Assembly (NCBI RefSeq): GCF_900129295.1
Contig: NZ_FQUU01000010.1
Location: forward strand, 62,001-126,000
Length of the DNA stretch: 64,000 nucleotides
Reading direction: 5' to 3'
Source: Flavisolibacter ginsengisoli DSM 18119
GTDB lineage: Bacteria; Bacteroidota; Bacteroidia; Chitinophagales; Chitinophagaceae
In this document: positions 25,980-34,218 of the stretch, piece by piece
How positions within the stretch are numbered: position 1 is the first letter of the stretch
Layout: every line of letters starts with the position of its first letter
The notes under the pieces: model-generated
Database searches by the model: none
What the model was told of the DNA's origin: nothing
Seen by the model: the letters and a program-made list of their open reading frames with translations, nothing else
Translations under genes and position numbers: made by a program

Positions 25980-26558
25980 ATGAAGATCCTGGTCTTTGAT
26001 AATTACGATTCGTTTACCTACAACCTGGTTCATTTGGTAAAGAAAATAGTTACCGATAAAGTAGAGGTATTTCGCAATGATGAAATCGCTTTGGAGAAAG
26101 TGCAGGAGTATGATAAGATCATATTGTCTCCAGGCCCTGGTATACCTTCTGAAGCCGGCCTGTTACTGCCTTTAATAAAAGAATATGCAAAAACCAAATC
26201 CATCCTTGGCGTATGCCTCGGTCACCAGGCCATTGCAGAGGCTTTTGGAGGCACCCTTATTAACCTGTTAACTGTATTTCATGGTGTGGCTACACCCATC
26301 CGGATCACTAATAAACATTCGCAGGTATTGAATGGTTTGCCACAAAACATTAAGGTAGGCAGATACCATAGCTGGATAGTAAGTGATACATCTTTTCCGA
26401 AAGAACTGGAAGTGACGGCTATTGATGAGAATGGTTATATAATGGGTTTACAGCATAAGACCTATGATGTGCAGGGTGTGCAATTCCATCCGGAAAGCGT
26501 ACTGACACCTGAAGGAGAAACGATAATGAGAAACTGGCTGGTGGGTGCACCTAAATAG
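25980..26558 (+). CDS. trpG: Anthranilate synthase component II (glutamine amidotransferase) TrpG
   Basis: A 192-residue class I glutamine amidotransferase supplying ammonia to TrpE. The catalytic Cys is in GVCLGHQAIAEAFGG (about 77-91) and the His-Glu pair in VQFHPESVLTPEG (about 167-179); the N-terminal FDNYDSFTYNLV is typical. In some bacteria this subunit also serves PabB; no pabB is in the window. It lies 5 bp after trpE and 39 bp before trpD. Confidence 0.96.
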   Translation: MKILVFDNYDSFTYNLVHLVKKIVTDKVEVFRNDEIALEKVQEYDKIILSPGPGIPSEAGLLLPLIKEYAKTKSILGVCLGHQAIAEAFGGTLINLLTVFHGVATPIRITNKHSQVLNGLPQNIKVGRYHSWIVSDTSFPKELEVTAIDENGYIMGLQHKTYDVQGVQFHPESVLTPEGETIMRNWLVGAPK

Positions 26559-26597
26559 TTTACAGGTAGAATGTGATTACTGATAAAGCGAATTTCA

Positions 26598-27590
26598 ATG
26601 AAAAAGATCTTACAACGATTATTTGAACATAAGACCCTTACCAGGGATGAAGCAAAAGAAGTGATGCTGCAAATAGCAAAAGGAAGTTATAACGACACAG
26701 AACTTACTGCGTTTATAACTGTTTACCTCATGCGCAGTATTACCATTGCCGAACTCCAGGGGTTCAGGGATGGGCTGCTTGAACTAGCTGTACCCGTGGA
26801 CATGGAAGGACAGAAAGTGATGGATATAGTTGGAACGGGCGGCGATGGAAAGAATACATTTAATATATCCACGCTTGCCTGTTTTGTGGTGGCGGGTGCC
26901 GGGAAAAAAGTAGCTAAACATGGGAACTATGGGGCTACTTCTGTAAGTGGAGCATCGAATGTTATGGAAACGCTGGGCTATAAATTCAAAAACAATAATG
27001 CTCAGCTGAAGAAGGAAATGGATGCTGCTAACTTTACATTTCTTCACGCTCCACTGTTTCACCCTGCATTGAAGGCAGTAGCTTCCATACGAAAGAATAT
27101 AGGGTTTCGCACCTTTTTTAATATGCTTGGCCCAATGGTGAATCCTGCTAATCCTGCCTACCAGTTGGTTGGTGTATATAACCGTGAAATGGCTAGGATT
27201 TATAACTACCTGTTGCAGGAAACTGGCAACCCTTTTACCATTATCCATAGCCTGGATGGGTATGATGAGATCTCTCTGACCAATGACACTAAGGTGATTA
27301 CCAATAAGGGTGAAAAAGTATATTCACCAGAGGAATTGGGTAGACGCACTGTATCTCCCCTTGATATTTATGGAGGATCTACTGTTGATGAGGCAGCCAA
27401 AATATTTTCCCGTGTTTTGAAAGGTGAAGGAAGCTGGGCTCAAAACGCAGTTGTACTGGCCAATGCTGCCATGGCTCTGGAATGTACGGGTGATTTCAAA
27501 GATTATAATGAAGCCTATGATACGGCTGTAGATAGTCTTGAAAGCGGGAAAGCCTTCAAGTCTTTTCAAACTTTAATTTCAATGCAGTAA
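26598..27590 (+). CDS. trpD: Anthranilate phosphoribosyltransferase TrpD
   Basis: A 330-residue enzyme that joins anthranilate to PRPP. Family motifs GTGGDGKNTFNIST (about 80-93), KHGNYGATSVSGASNVMETLG (about 107-127), FLHAPLFHPA and RTFFNMLGPMVNP are all present. It is a stand-alone TrpD, not fused to TrpG. The last base of its stop codon is the first base of the trpC start codon. Confidence 0.96.
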   Translation: MKKILQRLFEHKTLTRDEAKEVMLQIAKGSYNDTELTAFITVYLMRSITIAELQGFRDGLLELAVPVDMEGQKVMDIVGTGGDGKNTFNISTLACFVVAGAGKKVAKHGNYGATSVSGASNVMETLGYKFKNNNAQLKKEMDAANFTFLHAPLFHPALKAVASIRKNIGFRTFFNMLGPMVNPANPAYQLVGVYNREMARIYNYLLQETGNPFTIIHSLDGYDEISLTNDTKVITNKGEKVYSPEELGRRTVSPLDIYGGSTVDEAAKIFSRVLKGEGSWAQNAVVLANAAMALECTGDFKDYNEAYDTAVDSLESGKAFKSFQTLISMQ

Positions 27591-28366
27591 TGAATATCCT
27601 GGAAAAGATCATAGCCCGGAAGTCAAAGGAAGTAGCAGCAAAAAAAAATGATGTGCCTGAACAGGAATTGGAGAAAGGGCGTTATTTTTCAAGGCAGACT
27701 TTATCACTTCGTAAGAGACTGCTTGATGATAAGCATACAGGCATCATTGCTGAATATAAAAGAAGGTCGCCTTCCAAAGGCATTATCAACGACAGGGATA
27801 GTGTAGAAGCAGTGACAATGGCGTATACGGCATATGGCGCTTCGGGAATTTCAATATTAACGGACCTTGAATTCTTTGGAGGATCTTTGGATGATCTCAT
27901 CAGCGCAAGGGATAATGGTATTCCCCTTTTGCGCAAGGACTTTATGATTGATGAATATCAAATTACAGAAGCCAAAGCGTATGGGGCGGATGTCATTCTT
28001 TTGATAGCTGCTTGTTTATCACCTTTACGGGTTAAACAATTAGCTCAAAAAGCAAAGGAATTGGGACTGGAGGTATTATTGGAGTTACATGATGAAAGCG
28101 AATTAGATCATATTTGTGAACTTGTTGATCTTGTTGGTGTAAATAACCGGAACCTAAAAACATTTGAGGTAGACCTGGAGCATTCTACCAGGTTGGCAGA
28201 AAAGATCGGGAGTGATTTTGTAAAGGTGGCCGAAAGTGGTATCAATGATGTGAATAATATAAGGTATTTAAAAGCTCATGGTTTCCAGGGATTTTTGATT
28301 GGAGAGTATTTTATGAAGCAGAAAAGCCCGATGGAAGCATTCAAGAATTTTAGTTACAGCCTATAA
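27590..28366 (+). CDS. trpC: Indole-3-glycerol-phosphate synthase TrpC
   Basis: A 258-residue TIM barrel closing the indole ring. Motifs: IAEYKRRSPSKG (about 52-63), SILTDLEFFGGSLDDL, LLRKDFMIDEYQ (about 112-123), DVILLIAACLS, LLELHDE, VGVNNRNLKTFEVDL and the phosphate-binding VAESGIND. It starts within the trpD stop (TAATG), suggesting coupled translation. It is separate from TrpF, unlike the enteric fusion, and 95 bp lies before trpF. Confidence 0.96.
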   Translation: MNILEKIIARKSKEVAAKKNDVPEQELEKGRYFSRQTLSLRKRLLDDKHTGIIAEYKRRSPSKGIINDRDSVEAVTMAYTAYGASGISILTDLEFFGGSLDDLISARDNGIPLLRKDFMIDEYQITEAKAYGADVILLIAACLSPLRVKQLAQKAKELGLEVLLELHDESELDHICELVDLVGVNNRNLKTFEVDLEHSTRLAEKIGSDFVKVAESGINDVNNIRYLKAHGFQGFLIGEYFMKQKSPMEAFKNFSYSL

Positions 28367-28370
28367 ATTC

Positions 28371-28472
28371 ATGTATTCATATTTCAACGATAGCAAGCAG
28401 TTTTCAAAGTACATGGTATCGATTGCCTTAGCTGATTTTTTAAACCGGTTAAAAGCAGGACATGAAAATTAA
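28371..28472 (+). CDS. Short open frame between trpC and trpF
   Basis: An ATG-started frame of 33 codons fills the only sizeable gap in the early trp operon and overlaps the trpF start by 11 bp. The product is polar with no recognisable motif (begins MYSYFNDSKQ). It could keep ribosomes moving into trpF (translational coupling) or be a remnant. There is no independent evidence that it is expressed. Confidence 0.25.
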   Translation: MYSYFNDSKQFSKYMVSIALADFLNRLKAGHEN

Positions 28473-29130
28473 AGTATGCGGTATGACCACCATGGACCAG
28501 TTACACCAGCTGGAGGATATTGGGATAGATTTCGCAGGGTTTATTTTTTATCCTAAAAGTCCCAGGTTCGCAGGCAAACAGGGATTAACCGGAACAGATG
28601 TAAAATCAGCAAAACTTAAATTGTACAAGGTGGGTGTTTTTGTAGATGCTTCGTATGATGAAGTTATGCGCAAGGTTGATGAGTTTGGGCTTGATATGGT
28701 TCAACTTCATGGAAGGGAAACACCTTTCGAATGTTCAAAGATCGCCGACTACATTGATGTTATAAAGGCGTTCAGGTTCATGGAGAATGATCATGTGGAA
28801 TGGATGATCAAGGATTACTATAGTGAAGCTGATATGTTTCTGTTTGATACCGGTGTTCCTGTATCCAAAGATGAGGCCGGAAATACAATGCTGTATGGTG
28901 GCACTGGCAGAAAATTTAACTGGAACCGGTTAAAAGGTCTTTCCATACGAAAACCGTTTTTCCTGAGTGGTGGAATTGAACCAGGGGATGCGCAATTGGT
29001 TAAGGATTTTATGCAGGAGCCAGTAGCGAAAGATCTTTTTGTAGTGGATATTAACAGTCGCTTTGAATTGGCACCGGGCATCAAAGACATGGAAAAAGTA
29101 AAGCAATTTAAAAACGAACTGAATTCATGA
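28462..29130 (+). CDS. trpF: Phosphoribosylanthranilate isomerase TrpF
   Basis: A 222-residue TIM barrel performing the Amadori rearrangement of phosphoribosylanthranilate. The catalytic Cys is in KIKVCGMT (residues 2-9), with FYPKSPRF (about 30-37), VQLHGRE, the catalytic Asp region FLFDTG and the phosphate-binding LSGGIEPGDA (about 174-183). It overlaps the cupin gene by 4 bp (ATGA). Confidence 0.95.
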   Translation: MKIKVCGMTTMDQLHQLEDIGIDFAGFIFYPKSPRFAGKQGLTGTDVKSAKLKLYKVGVFVDASYDEVMRKVDEFGLDMVQLHGRETPFECSKIADYIDVIKAFRFMENDHVEWMIKDYYSEADMFLFDTGVPVSKDEAGNTMLYGGTGRKFNWNRLKGLSIRKPFFLSGGIEPGDAQLVKDFMQEPVAKDLFVVDINSRFELAPGIKDMEKVKQFKNELNS

Positions 29131-29492
29131 ATATGGAAAAAGTAAACCTGTTGGAGAAGTTTTCCTTGTTTAAGGAGCAATGGAGCCCAAAGATCGTAGG
29201 AGAATTAAATGGACAGCATATAAAGCTTGTGAAATCCGAAGGAGCTTTCGTTTGGCACAAGCATGAAAATGAAGATGAATTGTTTTTAATAGTGAAGGGA
29301 AAATTAAATATGGAGTTCAGGGATAAAACAATCGTATTGGAGGAAGGTGAATTCCTAATTGTCTCCAGGGGAGTTGAACACAGGCCCGTGGCTGTTGAGG
29401 AAGTATGGATGCTATTATTTGAACCTGTGGCTACACTGAATACAGGTAATGTTGTTGATGAAAAAACAAAACATGCATTGGATAGGATTTAA
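29127..29492 (+). CDS. Cupin domain protein inside the trp operon
   Basis: A 121-residue single-domain cupin. The metal-binding motif GAFVWHKHENEDELFLIVKG (about 35-54) contains the HxHxxxxE pattern; the second motif has VSRGVEHRPVA. It overlaps trpF by 4 bp (ATGA; an alternative start is 29133), and trpB begins 33 bp downstream, so it is co-transcribed and probably co-translated. A cupin is not a standard Trp enzyme. It could be a metal-dependent enzyme of an indole or anthranilate side reaction, or a small-molecule sensor. Either is a guess from context. Confidence 0.88.
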   Translation: MNMEKVNLLEKFSLFKEQWSPKIVGELNGQHIKLVKSEGAFVWHKHENEDELFLIVKGKLNMEFRDKTIVLEEGEFLIVSRGVEHRPVAVEEVWMLLFEPVATLNTGNVVDEKTKHALDRI

Positions 29493-29525
29493 ACTCTTTA
29501 TTACCCGGCTAGAAAAACTTTAATA

Positions 29526-30722
29526 ATGAACGAAACTCAATCATATATATCACCGAGTCCGCAAGGATACTATGGTCGTTTTGGCGGCGCTTATATTCCT
29601 GAAATGTTGCACAGGAATGTGGAAGAATTAAAAACGCGCTACCTGGAGATCATGCACGAGGCCGAATTTCAACGGGAATACCAGCAATTGCTGCAGGATT
29701 ATGTGGGCAGGCCAACACCTTTGTACTTTGCAGGACTCTTAAGCCGTAAATACAATACAAACCTGTTTTTGAAGAGGGAAGATCTTTGTCATACCGGAGC
29801 GCATAAGATCAATAACACTGTAGGACAGATACTGCTGGCATTACGCCTTGGCAAGAAACGTATCATTGCTGAAACAGGGGCAGGGCAGCATGGTGTGGCA
29901 ACAGCTACGGTATGCGCTTTAAAAGGAGTGGAGTGCATTGTTTATATGGGGGAAAAGGATATTGAACGACAAGCACCGAATGTTGCCAGAATGAAAATGC
30001 TGGGAGCTAAAGTGATACCTGCAGTCAGTGGCAGCAAAACTCTAAAGGATGCTACAAACGAAGCTATCAGGGACTGGATCAACAATCCTTCAGATACGCA
30101 TTATATTATTGGAAGTGTGGTAGGTCCTCATCCATATCCCGACATGGTGGCACGCTTTCAAAGTATCATTTCGAAAGAAACTCGCTGGCAGTTAAAAGAA
30201 AAAACGGGTACTGAATTACCGACCCATGTAGTAGCCTGTGTAGGTGGTGGATCTAATGCAGCAGGAGCGTTCTATCATTTCCTTGATGAACCCTCTGTAA
30301 AGATCATTGCGGTGGAAGCTGCAGGCTATGGTATTGATTCTGGAATGAGTGCCGCCACGACACGCCTGGGGAAAGAAGGTGTGTTGCATGGTAGCCGGAG
30401 CCTGGTCATGCAAACTGAAGATGGCCAGGTAACAGAACCTCATAGCATCTCTGCTGGCCTGGACTACCCTGGAATAGGGCCCATGCACGCCCACCTTTTT
30501 GAAAGCGGCCGTGGACAGTTTCTTTCTGCAACAGATGAAGAAGCATTAAAAGCTTCTTTTGAAGTAGCCAAACTGGAAGGCATCATACCTGCACTGGAAA
30601 CAGGCCATGCTTTTGCAGCTTTGGATCAATTGTCATTGACAATGGAAGACAGGGTAGTGCTTTGCCTGAGCGGCAGGGGGGATAAAGACCTGGCTACTTA
30701 TATGAAAGTGATGGATGCGTAA
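29526..30722 (+). CDS. trpB: Tryptophan synthase beta chain TrpB
   Basis: A 398-residue PLP enzyme joining indole and serine. The start of the mature fold GYYGRFGGAYIPEML, the PLP lysine in LCHTGAHKINNTVGQ (about 86-100), the AETGAGQHGVATATVCA loop, the phosphate loop CVGGGSNAAG and the C-terminal LSGRGDKDL are all present. The length is that of the TrpB1 type that pairs with TrpA. TrpA is encoded 467 bp downstream, with a DUF695 gene in between. Confidence 0.97.
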   Translation: MNETQSYISPSPQGYYGRFGGAYIPEMLHRNVEELKTRYLEIMHEAEFQREYQQLLQDYVGRPTPLYFAGLLSRKYNTNLFLKREDLCHTGAHKINNTVGQILLALRLGKKRIIAETGAGQHGVATATVCALKGVECIVYMGEKDIERQAPNVARMKMLGAKVIPAVSGSKTLKDATNEAIRDWINNPSDTHYIIGSVVGPHPYPDMVARFQSIISKETRWQLKEKTGTELPTHVVACVGGGSNAAGAFYHFLDEPSVKIIAVEAAGYGIDSGMSAATTRLGKEGVLHGSRSLVMQTEDGQVTEPHSISAGLDYPGIGPMHAHLFESGRGQFLSATDEEALKASFEVAKLEGIIPALETGHAFAALDQLSLTMEDRVVLCLSGRGDKDLATYMKVMDA

Positions 30723-30770
30723 AACGGTTAAATCAGTAGAAATAACAGTGATCAATAAATAGATAAGAAA

Positions 30771-31193
30771 ATGAAAAGTAATAATGCAACGTATAGTGGT
30801 TTTGAGTTTGAGGTAGATGGATATCCTGCGCTTGCCATCATTAACAGTGATCTCAAAAACCTGGAGAATAAATCTCAATACCCTTATTCTGTATTTATCG
30901 AGTTGGTACCGGACAGCTTTAATGAGAATGGTCACCCGGAAGACGAAGAGTATGATTATTTAAATGATGTAGAGAAAAAGATCATTGAATACCTGGAAGG
31001 TCAGACCCAGACAGTACATGTGGGCCATACAACGCTTTATCGTACCAGGGAAATTATATTTTATACAAAGGACAGGGATGCAGTATCTAACTTCCTGGAA
31101 AGCTTCCTGGAAACAATCGAAAGGGAAAGCAGCTTTGATATTGAAGAGGACAGCAGCTGGGAAAATGTTTCAGCTTTTTACGAACTACTATGA
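30771..31193 (+). CDS. DUF695-like protein between trpB and trpA
   Basis: A 140-residue acidic soluble protein. The opening GFEFEVDGYPALAIINSDLKNLE and YPYSVFIELVPDSF look like the DUF695 family; the second half carries DYLNDVEKKIIEYLEG and TLYRTREIIFYTKDRDAV. The function of DUF695 proteins is not known. The stop overlaps the trpA start by 4 bp (ATGA), which makes it an integral operon member placed between two subunits of one enzyme complex. A role in TrpAB assembly or regulation is possible but unsupported. Confidence 0.7.
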   Translation: MKSNNATYSGFEFEVDGYPALAIINSDLKNLENKSQYPYSVFIELVPDSFNENGHPEDEEYDYLNDVEKKIIEYLEGQTQTVHVGHTTLYRTREIIFYTKDRDAVSNFLESFLETIERESSFDIEEDSSWENVSAFYELL

Positions 31194-31960
31194 GCAGATT
31201 AAATAATTTATTTCAACAAAAGAACAAGAGGATCTTAAATGTTTATTGCACTGCAGGATATCCTACCCTGCAAAGCACCATAAATGTTATGCGTTCTTTA
31301 CAGGAAAATGGTGCCGACCTGATAGAATTGGGAATGCCTTACAGTGATCCTTTAGCCGACGGCCCGGTGATACAGGCCAGCAGTTCAAAGGCCTTGCAAA
31401 ATGGCATGACGATTCCAACTCTTTTCGCGCAATTAAAAGACTTCAGGAAGGATATTACTGTCCCGGTGATTTTGATGGGTTATTTAAATCCGTTGTTGCA
31501 GTATGGTTTCGAAAAATTCTGCGCCAAAGCCGCTGAAGTTGGAATAGACGGGATCATCATTCCGGATATTCCCATGTATGAATTTGAACAGGAGTACAGG
31601 GCTATTATTGAAAAGTATGGATTGGATTTCATTTTTTTGGTCACTCCTGAAACATCAGAGGAAAGGATCATAAAACTTGATCAATTAAGCAGTGGATTTT
31701 TATATGCCGTTTCTTCTTCATCTATTACCGGATCTGATAAAGATTTTTCTCCTGTAGAAACCTACCTGCACAAGCTACAGTCATTGAAGCTAAAAAATCC
31801 GGTGCTGGTGGGGTTTGGAATAAAGGATAAGGCAACATTTGAAACAGCCTGCAAATATGCCAATGGTGCAATTATCGGAAGTGCATATATAAAGGCGCTG
31901 GAATCAGATGATAATGTGGAAATGGCTACCAGGGAATTTTTAAATGGAATATTAAATTGA
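31190..31960 (+). CDS. trpA: Tryptophan synthase alpha chain TrpA
   Basis: A 256-residue TIM barrel cleaving indole-3-glycerol phosphate to indole, which is channelled to TrpB. The catalytic Glu and Asp sit in LIELGMPYSDPLADGPVIQ (about 44-62); the YCTAGYP region, MGYLNPLLQYG, PDIP and VGFGIKD are also typical. Its TGA stop (31958-31960) touches the antisense tRNA-Gly: the last base of the stop is the tRNA discriminator base. Confidence 0.96.
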   Translation: MSRLNNLFQQKNKRILNVYCTAGYPTLQSTINVMRSLQENGADLIELGMPYSDPLADGPVIQASSSKALQNGMTIPTLFAQLKDFRKDITVPVILMGYLNPLLQYGFEKFCAKAAEVGIDGIIIPDIPMYEFEQEYRAIIEKYGLDFIFLVTPETSEERIIKLDQLSSGFLYAVSSSSITGSDKDFSPVETYLHKLQSLKLKNPVLVGFGIKDKATFETACKYANGAIIGSAYIKALESDDNVEMATREFLNGILN

Positions 31961-32032
31961 GCGGAAGACGGGACTCGAACCCGCTACCTACAGCTTGGGA
32001 AGCTGTCGCTCTACCAGGTGAGCTACTTCCGC
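31960..32032 (-). tRNA. tRNA-Gly (anticodon CCC)
   Basis: 73 nt on the minus strand. The acceptor stem GCGGAAG/CTTCCGC, D-arm AGCTC..GAGC, anticodon stem ACAGC/GCTGT with loop TTCCCAA (anticodon CCC, reading GGG), and T-arm GCGGG-TTCGAGT-CCCGT are all complete; the discriminator is T and CCA is not encoded. It lies antisense in the 95-bp gap between trpA and hisH. Its 3' end abuts the trpA stop and its 5' end is 23 nt from the hisH ATG, so its promoter must lie within the hisH start region. Confidence 0.93.
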
Positions 32033-32055
32033 TTTGATAACGCAAGAAAGTTACA

Positions 32056-32643
32056 ATGAATCTCGCAATAATAAAATACAACGCCGGAAATATTCAATCA
32101 GTATTAAATGCGCTGGATCGTTTGGGATACAACGCCATTGTTACTGATGAAAGAGATAAAATACTGGGTGCTGATAAAGTGATCTTTCCCGGTGTAGGAG
32201 AAGCCAGCAGCGCCATGAAAAGTTTGCAGGACAATGGTCTTGATTCTATCATCAAAGAATTGAAACAGCCCGTATTGGGCATTTGTGTGGGCATGCAATT
32301 GCTTTGTCAGCATTCAGAAGAAAATGATATAGACTGCCTGGGAATAGTTCCGGTGAAGGTCAGGAAATTCCAGGCACTGGAAGGTTTAAAGGTTCCCCAG
32401 GTAGGGTGGAACAACATTTATAATCTTAAGTCAGCATTGTTTAAAGATGTAGACAACAATAGTTTTGTTTATAATGTACACAGTTATTATGCTGAGGATA
32501 GCGCTTATACTATTGCCAGCTGCGATTATGGCATAACCTATGCTGCGGCCGTACAGAAAGATAACTTTTACGGTGTGCAGTTTCATACTGAGAAAAGCGC
32601 CAGAACCGGTGATAAGATCATACAAAACTTTTTGAATTTATAA
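32056..32643 (+). CDS. hisH: Imidazole glycerol phosphate synthase, glutaminase subunit HisH
   Basis: A 195-residue class I glutamine amidotransferase that feeds ammonia to HisF. The catalytic Cys is in LGICVGMQLL (about 74-83) and the His-Glu pair in GVQFHTEKS (about 174-182); the N-terminal YNAGNIQSV and FPGVGEA are family marks. It opens the second his cluster, with no His leader peptide or terminator before it, only the antisense tRNA-Gly. The last base of its TAA is the first base of the hisA ATG. Confidence 0.96.
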   Translation: MNLAIIKYNAGNIQSVLNALDRLGYNAIVTDERDKILGADKVIFPGVGEASSAMKSLQDNGLDSIIKELKQPVLGICVGMQLLCQHSEENDIDCLGIVPVKVRKFQALEGLKVPQVGWNNIYNLKSALFKDVDNNSFVYNVHSYYAEDSAYTIASCDYGITYAAAVQKDNFYGVQFHTEKSARTGDKIIQNFLNL

Positions 32644-33362
32644 TGGAGATCATACCTGCTATAGATATAATAGATGGCAAATGCGTTAGGCTCACGCATG
32701 GCGATTTCAACCAGAAAAAGATCTATAATGAGAACCCCCTGGAAGTGGCAAAAGAATTTGAAGATGCCGGTATACGGCGGCTGCATCTTGTTGACCTGGA
32801 TGGTGCAAAAGCAGGGGTAGTAAAAAACTGGAAAGTGCTTGAATCCATTGCAGGCAAAACCTCGCTGGTAATTGATTTTGGGGGAGGTGTAAAAACAGAG
32901 AAAGATGTTCGGATAGTGCTTGATTCAGGTGCTGTTTTTGTGACAGTAGGCAGTATAGCGGTAAAGGATGAACCATTGTTTTCTTCCTGGCTGAGTGCCA
33001 TAGGAGCTGAAAAGTTTCTGCTGGGTGCAGATGTAAAGGATGAAAAAATCACGGTAAGCGGGTGGCTGGAACAAACAGATATTTGGATCTATGATTTTAT
33101 AGAAAGCTACCAGGCCAAAGGCATCACACGAATTTTTTGTACCGATGTTTCTAAAGACGGTGCAATGGAAGGCCCTTCACTGGTTTTATATAAAAACATA
33201 GTAGAGAGGTTTCCTAAACTTCATTTTATAGCCAGTGGAGGTGTCAGTAATATGGATGATGTGTATGCCCTGGAAGAAACGGAGTGCAGTGGGGTTATAA
33301 TTGGCAAGGCAATCTACGAAGGGAAAATATTATTAAAGGATCTTGTGAAACTGAAACAATAA
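32643..33362 (+). CDS. hisA: ProFAR isomerase HisA
   Basis: A 239-residue TIM barrel isomerising 5'-ProFAR. The first catalytic Asp is in [20 protein letters not shown] (about 3-22), the half-barrel repeat shows [13 protein letters not shown] and [11 protein letters not shown], and the second catalytic Asp is in [12 protein letters not shown] (about 168-179). It overlaps hisH by 1 bp and is followed by hisF after 2 bp. Confidence 0.96.
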   Translation: MEIIPAIDIIDGKCVRLTHGDFNQKKIYNENPLEVAKEFEDAGIRRLHLVDLDGAKAGVVKNWKVLESIAGKTSLVIDFGGGVKTEKDVRIVLDSGAVFVTVGSIAVKDEPLFSSWLSAIGAEKFLLGADVKDEKITVSGWLEQTDIWIYDFIESYQAKGITRIFCTDVSKDGAMEGPSLVLYKNIVERFPKLHFIASGGVSNMDDVYALEETECSGVIIGKAIYEGKILLKDLVKLKQ

Positions 33363-33364
33363 AT

Positions 33365-34123
33365 ATGCTAACCAGGAGGATCATACCCTGCCTTGATATA
33401 AAAGATGGCAGAACTGTTAAGGGTACCAATTTCGTGAACCTGAGAGATGCCGGTGACCCGGTTGAACTTGCGGCTAATTACGCCCTTCAGGGTGCAGATG
33501 AACTGGTATTCCTGGATATTACGGCAACTGTGGAAAAGAGAAAAACGCTGGCAGAATTGGTAAAACGCATTGCTCATACTATCAATATCCCTTTCACAGT
33601 AGGGGGTGGCATTAAAACGGTGGAAGATGTGCAGGTACTACTGCAATCAGGAGCAGATAAAATTTCTATCAATACGGCAGCTTTTCATAACCCGGGCATT
33701 ATTTCGGGTATTGCAAATATGGCGGGCAGCCAGTGTGTGGTGCTGGCCATTGACACCAGGAAAGAGGATGATGGCGAGTGGTACGTGTACCTGAACGGGG
33801 GAAGGACCAAAACTGATATGCTTTGTTATGACTGGGCAAGTAAAGCGGTCGACCTTGGTGCGGGAGAGATCCTGCTCACATCCATGAATCATGATGGGAC
33901 CAAACAGGGATTTGCCCTGGATATTACCAAAAGACTTTCGGAAAGCTTACCTGTGCCGGTCATCGCGTCTGGTGGTGGTGGTACTATGGAACATTTTGCC
34001 GATGTATTTATCAAGGCTAAAGCAGATGCCGCTCTTGCAGCCAGTGTTTTTCATTTCAAGGAAATAGAGATACCAGATCTGAAGGAATACCTTAGGGAAC
34101 AAAACATTCCTGTGAGAATATAG
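33365..34123 (+). CDS. hisF: Imidazole glycerol phosphate synthase, cyclase subunit HisF
   Basis: A 252-residue TIM barrel forming imidazole glycerol phosphate and AICAR. I start at the ATG at 33365 ([20 protein letters not shown]), 2 bp after hisA; the frame is open further upstream inside hisA but the extra residues are not part of the family. Catalytic Asp residues are in CLDIKDG and in [12 protein letters not shown] (about 173-184); the phosphate loops [11 protein letters not shown] and [11 protein letters not shown] are intact. A 95-bp gap follows before hisIE. Confidence 0.96.
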   Translation: MLTRRIIPCLDIKDGRTVKGTNFVNLRDAGDPVELAANYALQGADELVFLDITATVEKRKTLAELVKRIAHTINIPFTVGGGIKTVEDVQVLLQSGADKISINTAAFHNPGIISGIANMAGSQCVVLAIDTRKEDDGEWYVYLNGGRTKTDMLCYDWASKAVDLGAGEILLTSMNHDGTKQGFALDITKRLSESLPVPVIASGGGGTMEHFADVFIKAKADAALAASVFHFKEIEIPDLKEYLREQNIPVRI

Positions 34124-34182
34124 ATCAATTGATTCCAGGATCAGCTGATATCCTTTCCCCGGATATTGTTCCTTTTACCCAA

Positions 34183-34213
34183 TTGCAGATGCTTTAATAA
34201 TAAAATACCTTCG
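34183..34213 (+). promoter_or_regulatory. Possible internal promoter before hisIE
   Basis: TTG (34183-34185) and TACCTTCG (34206-34213, one mismatch to TAnnTTTG) are separated by 20 bp, and the hisIE ATG is 5 nt after the box. It would allow hisIE to be expressed apart from the trp/hisHAF transcript. Confidence 0.35.
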
Positions 34214-34218
34214 CAATA

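Noticed and set aside
33284-33364. Longer hisF start inside hisA
   Set aside because: The extra 27 residues overlap hisA coding sequence and are not part of the HisF fold; the ATG at 33365 directly gives the conserved N-terminus.
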